From Rhodobacterales bacterium (GTDB lineage: Bacteria > Pseudomonadota > Alphaproteobacteria > Rhodobacterales > Rhodobacteraceae), in NCBI GenBank assembly GCA_025362795.1, contig JANYFE010000081.1:1-35375 (forward strand): a DNA stretch of 35,375 bases. Reading direction: 5' to 3'. Shown one piece after another: positions 16,808 to 25,100 of the stretch. The position numbers and the translations under genes were made by a program. Position 1 is the stretch's first letter, and every line of letters starts with the position of its first letter. The notes beneath the pieces were generated by a model. It saw only the letters and a program-made list of their open reading frames with translations, was not told the DNA's origin and made no database searches.

Positions 16808-18487
16808 ATGGCAAAGATGGTTCCGTCCGAGATACCAGAGCTTTTGCTGGCCGACCCCAAGCGACGGGCAGAACGGCATGTATATCAATCGCTTGACCGT
16901 GAGTTGGGGGGCGATTTCACCGTCTATTGGTCGCGCCCCTGGCACCGCTTTCGTCCTGACGGCACAGGCCGCGATGGCGAGGTTGATTTCGTTGTGGCCC
17001 ATGCAGATCTAGGGGTTCTGGCGATCAAGGTTAAGGGCGGCACGGTGTCTTGCAACGATCAGGGCCAGTGGGTTTCGGTTTCGGGCAGCGGCACGCCCTA
17101 TAACCTTAAGCGCAGTCCAGTGACCCAGGCGATGGAAGGCAAGCACGAGCTGAACCGCAGGCTTAAAAGGCTCGCGGCCCTGTCAAGACGGACCCTTAAC
17201 ATGTGTCATGGTGTGGTTCTGCCCGACAACAGCCGCCCCACGAAAGACCTGGGCGCCGACGCCCCGTTGGAGCTCTTTGCCTTTGGCAATGAAATTGGTG
17301 CGGGTAAACTGGGGGACTGGGTGCGCGAGGCGCTGATGCGGGGTGCCAAGGCCTGCGATCCGCTTGGCCCTGAGGGCATGAGGGCGCTCCACGAAATCAT
17401 TGCGGCCGAATTTGAACTGCGTCCGCATCTGGCCAGCGCGCTGGCCCATGACATGAAGAAGATCGAACTTCTGACCGCCGAACAGGCTTATGTGTTGGAA
17501 TCGCTGGCTGGAAATCCGCAAATGGCCATTGCCGGGGCGGCTGGCACTGGCAAGACCCTGCTTGCGCTGGAAAAGTCCATGCGTTGCGCCAAAGCAGGCG
17601 ATCGCACCTTGCTCACGTGCTTTAACAACGCGCTTGCGGCGCATCTGAAGGGACTTGTCGGCGAGGTAGAGAACCTGACAATCGCCGGGTTTCATGAACT
17701 TTGCGGCAAGGTGGCCCATCAGGCCAAAGTTTCGGTGCCCGATCTCCAAGGCCCGGTATTCTATAGCAAGACCCTGCCCAATGCGTTGGAACAAGCGATG
17801 CAGGCCCGCCCTGACCTTGCCTATGACGCGATCATAGTCGATGAAGGCCAGGACTTTGACCGCGAATGGTATGACACCCTGCGGCTGTCTTTGAAAGACA
17901 TGGACGCCAGCACATTCCATGTCTTTTTTGATGACAACCAGCGGATCTATGGCGGCGCGCAAAGCTTTGTCGATGAACTGCCAAAACTGTCGTTCCGCTT
18001 GATCCGCAATCTGCGCAATACCCGCGCGATTCACCGCTGCCTGACTCCCTGGTATGACGCGCGCGGCGCGATTTCGGCCGGGCCCGCCGGGCAGCCCGTC
18101 GATTGGATCGAGGTCAAATCCAAAGAGCAAGCCTATACCAACGCCAGCGCCTTTGTGGCCGATCTTATCAAGTCCGCGCAGCTGCAAGCGTCAGATATCG
18201 CGATCCTGACCGGGGGCGCACGCGATAAATGCGGGCTTTTCTCCCACGCGCAAATCGGCGGTGCGGTGCCGATCTCTGCCTCGGACCTGCGCGGTAAAAA
18301 CCGCATCTGGTGTGACACCGCGCGACGTTTCAAGGGTTTGGAAGCGAAATGCGTGGTGCTTGTCGATATCGATCAGCTGATTGATGATGAACTGATCTAT
18401 GTCGCCCTAAGCCGCCCGTCGCTTTTGCTTCGGGTGATCGGCCTGCCTGCGGACATATTGCGGCTAAAGGGCGGGTTAGGCAGCTAA
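16808..18487 (+). CDS. NERD-domain SF1 helicase with altered nuclease motif
   Basis: 559 residues from ATG 16808, 4 nt after the DrmB stop; a TTG ten codons earlier is less likely. The N-terminal NERD (nuclease-related) domain shows AERHVYQSL (21-29) and RDGEVDFVV (55-63, Asp60). The expected IEVKGG is here IKVKGG (73-78), so the acidic residue of the ExK pair is Lys74. The helicase part has motif I GAAGTGKT (243-250), motif II IIVDEGQDF (Asp345-Glu346), FFDDNQRIYGG, NLRNTRAIH, RFKGLEAKCVVLVD and LIYVALSRP, all apparently intact. It would be an ATPase/helicase whose NERD part may bind but not cut DNA. It is the last gene of the operon and converges on the C5 methylase 16 nt away. Confidence 0.82.
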   Translation: MAKMVPSEIPELLLADPKRRAERHVYQSLDRELGGDFTVYWSRPWHRFRPDGTGRDGEVDFVVAHADLGVLAIKVKGGTVSCNDQGQWVSVSGSGTPYNLKRSPVTQAMEGKHELNRRLKRLAALSRRTLNMCHGVVLPDNSRPTKDLGADAPLELFAFGNEIGAGKLGDWVREALMRGAKACDPLGPEGMRALHEIIAAEFELRPHLASALAHDMKKIELLTAEQAYVLESLAGNPQMAIAGAAGTGKTLLALEKSMRCAKAGDRTLLTCFNNALAAHLKGLVGEVENLTIAGFHELCGKVAHQAKVSVPDLQGPVFYSKTLPNALEQAMQARPDLAYDAIIVDEGQDFDREWYDTLRLSLKDMDASTFHVFFDDNQRIYGGAQSFVDELPKLSFRLIRNLRNTRAIHRCLTPWYDARGAISAGPAGQPVDWIEVKSKEQAYTNASAFVADLIKSAQLQASDIAILTGGARDKCGLFSHAQIGGAVPISASDLRGKNRIWCDTARRFKGLEAKCVVLVDIDQLIDDELIYVALSRPSLLLRVIGLPADILRLKGGLGS

Positions 18488-18503
18488 GCGGTCAGTTTGC
18501 CCG

Positions 18504-20057
18504 TTACGCTTCGTGGGTGTCCGCTTTTGTGAGAGATGCGTAGATCAACGCTGCGATCTGGCGTGCCAAGAACGGTGGGACTGCATTTCCAACCTGGACG
18601 TATTGCTGTGTCCTGTTGCCGAGGAACAGGTAGTCGTCCGGGAAGGTTTGCAGCCGGGCGGCCTCGCGCACTGTCAGGCTGCGACACTGGACCGGATCAG
18701 GATGAATGAAGTAGTGCCCGTCTTTGGAGATGTGGCTGGTAACGGTTGTTGCTGCCTCATGGGACAACTGAACCCGGAAACGGTCGCTGAAGATACCGCT
18801 GTGCCAGTTCTTGTGGTCGGGGCTGAGCGCGAGGGGAAAATCTGCCGCCTTCGGGCTGTACTGGCGCTTTTCACCGAAGACCGCCGCGAAAAGGTAGCGA
18901 CCGAGATCTGACGCCATGTGCCCACGCGTTTCGTGCTGGGCAAGGGCCTGCAGTTCAGGTCGTTCGAGCCAACGCATCAGGTCGTCGTTGGAAGTCCCGT
19001 AGCATGCGGGCAGGCTCGCGTTCGCGCGATGCCCGGGCGAGCCTTTTTCCATGCGCTTCACAACATTGAGGAAAGCTTCCTTGAGAGCCTCATCTCCACT
19101 GTTCTTGGAAATGCTGGCCAGGATGTTTCCAGCCTCAACAACCTCGCGCTTCCAAGCAGCTGCGGAATCGACTGCGCGGCTGATACCGCTGCGAAGGGGC
19201 GGCATGTTTCCAATCGTTTCGCCGACTGTGCGTCTTGTGCCCGTGATACGAATGCTGGCGCCCGCCATTCGGTTGGCAAGGTCCGACCTGATGCCAACGA
19301 TGATGACCCGATGGCGGCGCTGTGGCACTCCAAAATCTTCGGCACGCACGATGAAGTCGGACGGCTTTTTCGGCTCCAGCAGCGTCGCCTTGCCGTCCGA
19401 AAGACGGATCGCCCGGAGTTCATAGTGGTGTGCATGCCCGGTGCCTAGCGAGGTCAAATCCTCCATCAGCATCTCGAAGACCATCCGGCTTTCGATTGTC
19501 GATGACAGCATGCCCTTTACGTTTTCCATCACGAAGGCGGCAGGGCGAAGTCGGTCCAGCACGCGGATGTACTCGCGGAATAGATAATGCCGCGCGTCCT
19601 CTTCCGGCACATATCCTATCTTTCCGTTGGCGCGGGCGCGCCCGACCAGCGAATAGGCCTGGCAGGGAGGGCCGCCGATCAGGATCGTGTCGTCGAAGTC
19701 TTTTCTCAGGCGGGCGATAACGCTATCGATTGCTTCGGCGGCAGGCTCAGTACCCAGTTCAAGGCAACGAGCCTCACTTGTGGCGTGATCCCACACAGCC
19801 GCGTCAACCGTAGACCAGTCCGGTTCTGCTGAATGGTCAGCATGGAAATCGACGTAAGCCTTCGGCATAGTTCCATGCCTTTCGGCATAAGCCCGAACAA
19901 ATGCGCGAAGGGTCAGCGTCCTGTGCGCCGATGTCTCCTTTTCGACCGAAATGCCGATTTGAAACGGAAAGTGCTCGCCCACACGCAGCGAAGCAAAGCC
20001 CTCACCCAACCCACCAGGCCCGGCAAACAGATCGACTATGCCGAAAGTGGCGGGCAA
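18504..20057 (-). CDS. C5-cytosine DNA methyltransferase, possible DrmMII counterpart
   Basis: 517 residues. The start is TTG 20055-20057, supported by GAGAGGA on the minus strand (20071-20065), 7 nt upstream. Motif I is DLFAGPGGLGEGF (9-21). Motif IV is GGPPCQAYS with nucleophile Cys132. Motif VI is MENVKG (Glu178). Motif VIII is PQRRHRVIIVG, and motifs IX-X end in QVGNAVPPFLARQI. About 110 residues between motifs I and IV are longer than in small enzymes. It transfers methyl groups to cytosine C5; the recognition sequence cannot be read. Class 2 DISARM carries a C5 methylase for self marking, and this gene lies against the DrmA-DrmB operon, so that role is plausible. No partner endonuclease is adjacent; a Vsr gene is divergent from it. 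Confidence 0.9.
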   Translation of the reverse strand: MPATFGIVDLFAGPGGLGEGFASLRVGEHFPFQIGISVEKETSAHRTLTLRAFVRAYAERHGTMPKAYVDFHADHSAEPDWSTVDAAVWDHATSEARCLELGTEPAAEAIDSVIARLRKDFDDTILIGGPPCQAYSLVGRARANGKIGYVPEEDARHYLFREYIRVLDRLRPAAFVMENVKGMLSSTIESRMVFEMLMEDLTSLGTGHAHHYELRAIRLSDGKATLLEPKKPSDFIVRAEDFGVPQRRHRVIIVGIRSDLANRMAGASIRITGTRRTVGETIGNMPPLRSGISRAVDSAAAWKREVVEAGNILASISKNSGDEALKEAFLNVVKRMEKGSPGHRANASLPACYGTSNDDLMRWLERPELQALAQHETRGHMASDLGRYLFAAVFGEKRQYSPKAADFPLALSPDHKNWHSGIFSDRFRVQLSHEAATTVTSHISKDGHYFIHPDPVQCRSLTVREAARLQTFPDDYLFLGNRTQQYVQVGNAVPPFLARQIAALIYASLTKADTHEA

Positions 20058-20124
20058 ATCAGTGTCCTCTCGAATTCAGATCATTGGCTGTATACCAGGT
20101 CCGACAGATGAAGCCAGGAGGCAA

Positions 20125-20616
20125 ATGACAGACATCGTCGACAGCCAGACCCGCTCCCGCATGATGTCAGGGATCCGTGGAAAGAACACGAAGCCCGAAC
20201 TGGCGCTCCGTCGGTCCCTTCACGCGCTCGGCTTGCGCTATCGTCTTCACGCGAAGGGCATTCCCGGCAAGCCGGACATCGTGATGCCGAAGTACCATGC
20301 CGTCATCTTCGTGCATGGTTGCTTCTGGCATCGCCACGCAGGCTGCCGCTACGCCACGGTTCCGGCAACGCGCCCCGAGTTCTGGGGGGCCAAGTTCGAT
20401 GCAAATGTGATGAGGGATGTAGCAGTTCAGTCCGCTCTTCGGGAGGCGGGCTGGCGAGTCGGAACTGTCTGGGAGTGCGCCCTTGGGACCGAGACCTCCG
20501 TTGCGCAAACACGGGAGATGGTGGCGGCATGGCTTCATGGCAGTGACGCTGTACTTGTGATCGGTGAGGTGGAGGCCCGAAATGCGCCATGCCCCAAACC
20601 TGATCATGCGTCGTGA
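20125..20616 (+). CDS. vsr: Very short patch repair endonuclease (Vsr), first copy
   Basis: 163 residues from ATG 20125, with AGGAGG at 20116-20121. Conserved Vsr blocks are SRMMSGIRGKNTKPELALRR (active-site-type Glu), GKPDIVMPKYHAVIFVHGCF (Asp and His), FWHRHAGC, FWGAKFDANVMRD and GWRVGTVWECAL. Vsr nicks 5' of the T in T:G mismatches made when 5-methylcytosine deaminates, so it normally accompanies a C5 methylase. Here it is divergent from the methylase at 18504-20057, with a 67-bp gap that must hold both promoters. All key residues seen in Escherichia coli Vsr (Glu25, Asp51, His64, His69) have counterparts. Confidence 0.93.
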   Translation: MTDIVDSQTRSRMMSGIRGKNTKPELALRRSLHALGLRYRLHAKGIPGKPDIVMPKYHAVIFVHGCFWHRHAGCRYATVPATRPEFWGAKFDANVMRDVAVQSALREAGWRVGTVWECALGTETSVAQTREMVAAWLHGSDAVLVIGEVEARNAPCPKPDHAS

Positions 20617-20968
20617 TACTAGATCTGGGATATGCGTGGCATGCACTGGTTGAACGGTCGAGTGCAATGAACATTGAGCCATGACCGAGGTAGTGGCCGA
20701 TCTCGGCACAGGCCGGACGCGATGTTGTCGAGCATGCATCGCAAGAAAGCGAGGGTCCGTCAGAAGCTTCTGGTGTCATGTCCCACCTGAAGATCGAACT
20801 CTGCAACGCCCAACCAAGCACGACCAGCCTCGCGCTAATCGAGATGAGGTCGATTTGAGCGGGGTCATCACAAATCACTGATATTGCTTAAATTTAACTA
20901 CAATCACAGGCGCCACAGAGCGATGATGTTTGAACGAAGGTTATGCAACTCACCCACGGAGAAATTCC
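20617..20968. other. Intergenic stretch after vsr
   Basis: About 350 bp without a supported gene. Short frames on both strands lack ribosome-binding sites and resemble nothing. An A+T-rich patch at 20881-20904 ends in TACAAT (20899-20904), a fair -10 hexamer for the small genes starting at 20969, but no good -35 is at the right distance. GGAGAA at 20958-20963 is the ribosome-binding site of the next gene. Confidence 0.4.
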
Positions 20969-21196
20969 ATGACTGCCCGCCGCGTGACGCAGAATGACAA
21001 AGCCCTCGACGCCTTCATGACCACCAAGTTTCAGATCGACGCGATGCTAGAGCGCCTGAAGGCGCTTAGTGACGATCATTTCGAGACCCACCCCGACGAG
21101 ATCAACTGGGGCCATGTTGGCTCCCTGAACCACTACGCCAGTCTGCTGCGCCAGATCACCGACAGTGCCTTCAAGGAGGGCGAACATGCCGATTGA
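20969..21196 (+). CDS. Small hypothetical protein upstream of DUF3489 gene
   Basis: 75 residues from ATG 20969, with GGAGAA at 20958-20963. It is hydrophilic and helical: TKFQIDAMLERLKALSDDHF is an amphipathic helix, and a second (SLNHYASLLRQITDSAF) follows. No signal peptide or catalytic motif is visible. It overlaps the next gene by 11 nt and heads a three-gene unit ending in a DUF3489 protein. Such trios are common in alphaproteobacterial mobile regions, but the function is unknown to me. Confidence 0.7.
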   Translation: MTARRVTQNDKALDAFMTTKFQIDAMLERLKALSDDHFETHPDEINWGHVGSLNHYASLLRQITDSAFKEGEHAD

Positions 21197-21410
21197 TCCC
21201 GCCCAGCGCCACCAGATCGAACAGGACGCGATCACCGCTATGTGGGAGGCCGCACGCCGCACCGCCTGCGACCACGCCATCGCCCTGTTGCGCGAGATCG
21301 CCAGTCGCGAACGCGATGACGATGACTACGTGATCATCGGGACGGATCCCGACGGTCACAACGATCAGATGTCGCGCATCGCTGCCTTCCTTGCAACGCA
21401 CGACAGATAG
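21186..21410 (+). CDS. Small hypothetical protein, acidic
   Basis: 74 residues from ATG 21186; GGAGGG at 21175-21180 inside the preceding gene is a good ribosome-binding site. It has an amphipathic helix (QRHQIEQDAITAMWEAARR), an acidic turn (ERDDDDYVIIGTDPDGHND) and a short C-terminal helix. The 11-nt overlap upstream and the next ATG directly after its TAG indicate one operon. The function is unknown. Confidence 0.68.
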   Translation: MPIDPAQRHQIEQDAITAMWEAARRTACDHAIALLREIASRERDDDDYVIIGTDPDGHNDQMSRIAAFLATHDR

Positions 21411-21965
21411 ATGAACCCCGCCATGACCAAGCTAACCGAAACCCAGACCATCATCCTCAGCGCAGGGGCGCAGCGCCTCAACAAAATCGCCCTGCCATTG
21501 CCCAAGGGGCTGGCCGGTGCGGCGGCGAAGATGGCTGTCACGAAGATGATTGAACACGGCTGGCTGCAGGAGGTCGACGCCAATGTGCGCCGGAATGAGC
21601 CGCTCTGGCGCGAAACGGGCGATGGGCACGGTACCACGCTGGTGGTTACGGAGGCAGGATTGCTCGCCATCGGGATCGAACCGGTGGTGGTAAAGACAAG
21701 CGCGGCGAACTGTGGCGTTGCCAATGCCAAACCCGAGGTGAAACACCCTACACTGCGCACAGGAACAAAGCAGGCGCTGCTGATCACCATGTTGCGGCGG
21801 GCCGAAGGAGCCACGATGCCGGAGATTATCGCCGCGACGGGGTGGCAGGCTCATAGCGCCCGTGGTGCGATGTCGGGCGCGCTGGGCAAGAAACTCGGGC
21901 TGGCGGTGGTTTCTGCAAAAGAAGATGCTCGGGGCAGGGTGTATCGCATCGGCCAACCAGCCTAG
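21411..21965 (+). CDS. DUF3489 domain protein
   Basis: 184 residues from ATG 21411, immediately after the upstream stop; ATG 21423 (MTKLTETQ) is an alternative start. The N-terminal half is winged-helix-like (LTETQTIILSAGAQRLN; MAVTKMIEHGWLQEV; TLVVTEAGLLAIGI). The C-terminal third (TKQALLITMLRRAEGATMPE then ATGWQAHSARGAMSGALGKK) is the DUF3489 pattern: a helix-turn-helix followed by a wing that ends in RGRVYRI. DUF3489 proteins are usually small DNA-binding proteins near site-specific recombinases and DUF2924 genes in alphaproteobacterial mobile regions. No recombinase is present here, so this may be a remnant of such a cassette. Confidence 0.85.
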   Translation: MNPAMTKLTETQTIILSAGAQRLNKIALPLPKGLAGAAAKMAVTKMIEHGWLQEVDANVRRNEPLWRETGDGHGTTLVVTEAGLLAIGIEPVVVKTSAANCGVANAKPEVKHPTLRTGTKQALLITMLRRAEGATMPEIIAATGWQAHSARGAMSGALGKKLGLAVVSAKEDARGRVYRIGQPA

Positions 21966-22192
21966 TGTTTGGTGATCCAGCCTGCGGCGCGGACGGTGGG
22001 TCATGCTTGCAAACACACCCTGGAAAAGCAGTCTGCAGTTCGAAGTGGTCGCATTGCGGCAGGGCGGCAGGAAGCACCTGCCAGATCCGAAAAGCAACTC
22101 GCGGCTGAAATCTGAGGCTTTCGAATCCCGGTGACAAGGTTATCAATAGCTCGGAAGCCCTTGTTGGCCTTTGGAATTCGGATGCTCGACGT

Positions 22193-25100
22193 TTGACCTT
22201 TGACCCCGCCCCTTTCCTTGCAGCTTGCGTTTCGATTGATCTGGAGGTCGATCCGAAGTCTGCGCGGATCTTTGCCTTTGCGGCGGTGTGGGGTGAGCAG
22301 GCGCTGGTTCACAAAGGATCTGTGCTGGACCCTGCGCTGGATCGGCTGGAGGCGCTCTGCGATGGGGCGGCGCATCTGGTTGGCCACAATATCCTTCGCC
22401 ATGACCTGCCGCATCTGGTGGCCAACCGGGCGCGGCTGGCGGGGTTGGGGGCGGCCCCGATAGATACGCTGTGGCTGAACCCCTTGGCCTTTCCGCGCAA
22501 TCCTTACCACCATCTGGTCAAACACTATCAAGATGGGCGGCTGCAGGTCGGGCATGTGAATGACCCCGAACAGGACGCGCGGCTGGCGCTTCAGGTGCTG
22601 GCGGATCAGATCTCGGCCTTCACCCGGTTGGGGCAAGAGGCGCCAGATGCATTGCTGGCCTATCACCATCTGACGACGCGGGGCGAAGCCTCGGCCGGGT
22701 TCGATGCGCTGTTTCGGTTCCTACGCGGTCCGGCACCCGGTGAGGCCGCAGCCCATGCCGCCATCCGTCGCTTGCTGGACGGCCGCGCCTGCGATCATCG
22801 GCTGGAGCAGACGCTGGGCCGCCTGTCTGACCCGCGCAATGGCTGGCCGATGGCCTATGCGCTGTCATGGATTTCGGTCGCGGGCGGAGACTCGGTCATG
22901 CCGCCTTGGGTCCGGTTGCAGTTTCCGCAAGCGGGGCGGATCGTGCGGCATCTGCGCGACACCAACTGCGGCGATCCGGGTTGTGCTTGGTGCGCGGAAA
23001 AGAACAACCCCAACGCCGCGCTGGAACGCTGGTTCGGCTTTCCATCCTTCCGCCCGCAGCCGGTTGATGACATGGGCCGCCCCTTGCAGGAGCGGATCGT
23101 GGCCGAGGCGATGGCGGGCAAATCGGTGCTGGGCATCCTGCCCACCGGCACAGGTAAATCGGTCTGCTACCAGATCCCGGCGCTGTCGCGGTTCGACAAG
23201 ACCGGGGCGCTGACAGTGGTGATCTCGCCGCTGGTCGCGCTGATGGCCGATCAGGTGCAGGGGCTGGCGCGGGCGGGGATATCCAGCGCGGTCACTGTGA
23301 ACGGCATGCTGTCGCTGCCCGAGCGGCATGACGCGCTGGAAAAGGTTCGGATGGGGGATGCGGCGATGCTGCTGATCTCGCCCGAGCAGCTGCGCTCACC
23401 GTCCATTCGCACCGTCCTGCAACAGCGCGAAGTCGGGCTGTGGGTGCTGGACGAGGCGCATTGCGTCAGCAAATGGGGTCACGATTTCCGGCCCGATTAC
23501 CGTTATGTCAGCCGCTTCATCAAGGAGTTCTCAGGCGATAGCTCAGCGCCGGTGCTGTGCCTGACCGCTACGGCCAAGCCCGAGGTGGTGCGCGATATCC
23601 GCGACCATTTCCAGACCCGCCTCGGGGTGGACCTGACGCTGCTGGATGGCGGGGCGGTTCGAACAAACCTGTCCTTTGCCGTGCTGCCTACGCAAAAGGC
23701 GACCAAGCTGACCGACATTCTGTCTGCAATCGAGGCCAATCTGCCGCCCGAAGGCGCATCCGGTGCTGTGGTCTACTGCGCCACGCGGTCGGCCACGGAA
23801 AAGGTGGCCGAGTTCCTGAAGGGGCAGGGGCTGGCGGCGGATTTCTTCCATGCCGGGCTGCCGCCCGACCGCAAGCGCGATGTGCAAGAGGCGTTTCGCA
23901 CCGGCCAGTTGCGGGTGATCGCCGCGACCAATGCGTTTGGCATGGGCATCGACAAGCCCGATATCCGGCTGGTCGTGCATGGCGATATTCCGGGGTCGCT
24001 CGAGAATTACCTGCAAGAGGCAGGTCGTGCGGGGCGGGATCGCGCGCCCGCCAGTTGTGTGCTGCTGTTCAGCCCCGAGGATGTGGAGCGGCAATTCTCG
24101 CTCTCGGCCCGGTCACGTCTGGCAAGGCATGAGATCGGTGCGATCCTGAAGGCGCTGCGGCGGATGGAGAAGCACAAATCTGGCGAGGTGGTGGCCACCC
24201 CGGGCGAGATCGTGCGCGAGGAGAAGGATCAGGAGTTCGAGCGCGACAAGACCACCGACGACACCCGCGTGAAAACCGCCGTGGCATGGCTGGAGGAGGC
24301 GACGCTGCTCAGCCGCGAGGAAAACCGGGTGCAGGTGTTTCCGTCATCCCTGCGCATCAGGTCGGTTGATGAGGCGGCGGCGATCCTGGAAAAGGCGCAG
24401 ATCACCGGGGTTCGGCGCACCCAACTGATGGACCTTGTGCGCCATGTGATGAACGCGCCGGTCGATGCGGGAGTTTCGACGGATGACTTGACCGGAGCCT
24501 GCGGCTTGTCAGGGCGCGAGTTGCACCGGGCCTTTGCTGATCTTGAGGTTCTGGGGATCGCCAGCAACGACACGGGCATCACGGTCTATGTTCATCTTGG
24601 GGTCGAGGATGCCTCGGCCCGCCGTCTGGATCATGCGGTTCGGATGGAGGCTGACCTTATAGCCATGATGCAAGAGGCCGTGCCGGATGCCGAAGGGTCC
24701 GAGGCGCAACCTTTGAATCTGACCGAGACTTGTCAGGCCTTGCGCGACAAGGGCCATGCGCAGGTGCGCCCCGATCTGGTGGAAACCATTCTGCGCGGGA
24801 TGGCGCAGGACGGGCGTGATCAGGATGGCGGCAGGGGCAACCTGACTCTGCGCAAGGTCAGCCGGAACACGATCTTCGTGCGGCTCGAACGGTCATGGCC
24901 TGTGGTCGCCCGGACTGCTGAACTGCGGCGGCAGGGGGCGGTGGCGCTCTTGGCCAATCTGACGGGCAAGGTGGCCAAAGGCACGCGCGGCAAAGACATT
25001 CAGGTCGAAACCACCCTCGGCGCTATGCTGGATGCGCTGAACGGTGACGCGCTGTTGCGGGCGGAGGTCAAGGACATGACCCGCTTGATGGACCGCGCGC

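Noticed and set aside
17183-18187. Minus-strand open frame (334 codons)
   Set aside because: It is antisense to the NERD-helicase gene, which has a full motif set.
2868-20616. DrmC (PLD nuclease) or DrmE
   Set aside because: I looked for HxK(x)4D pairs and other PLD signatures in the core proteins and saw none, so the locus is called DISARM-like and not DISARM class 1 or 2.
22117-22135. TCGAATCCCGG resembling a tRNA T-loop
   Set aside because: No acceptor, D or anticodon arms fit around it, so it is neither a tRNA nor a convincing tRNA-derived att site.
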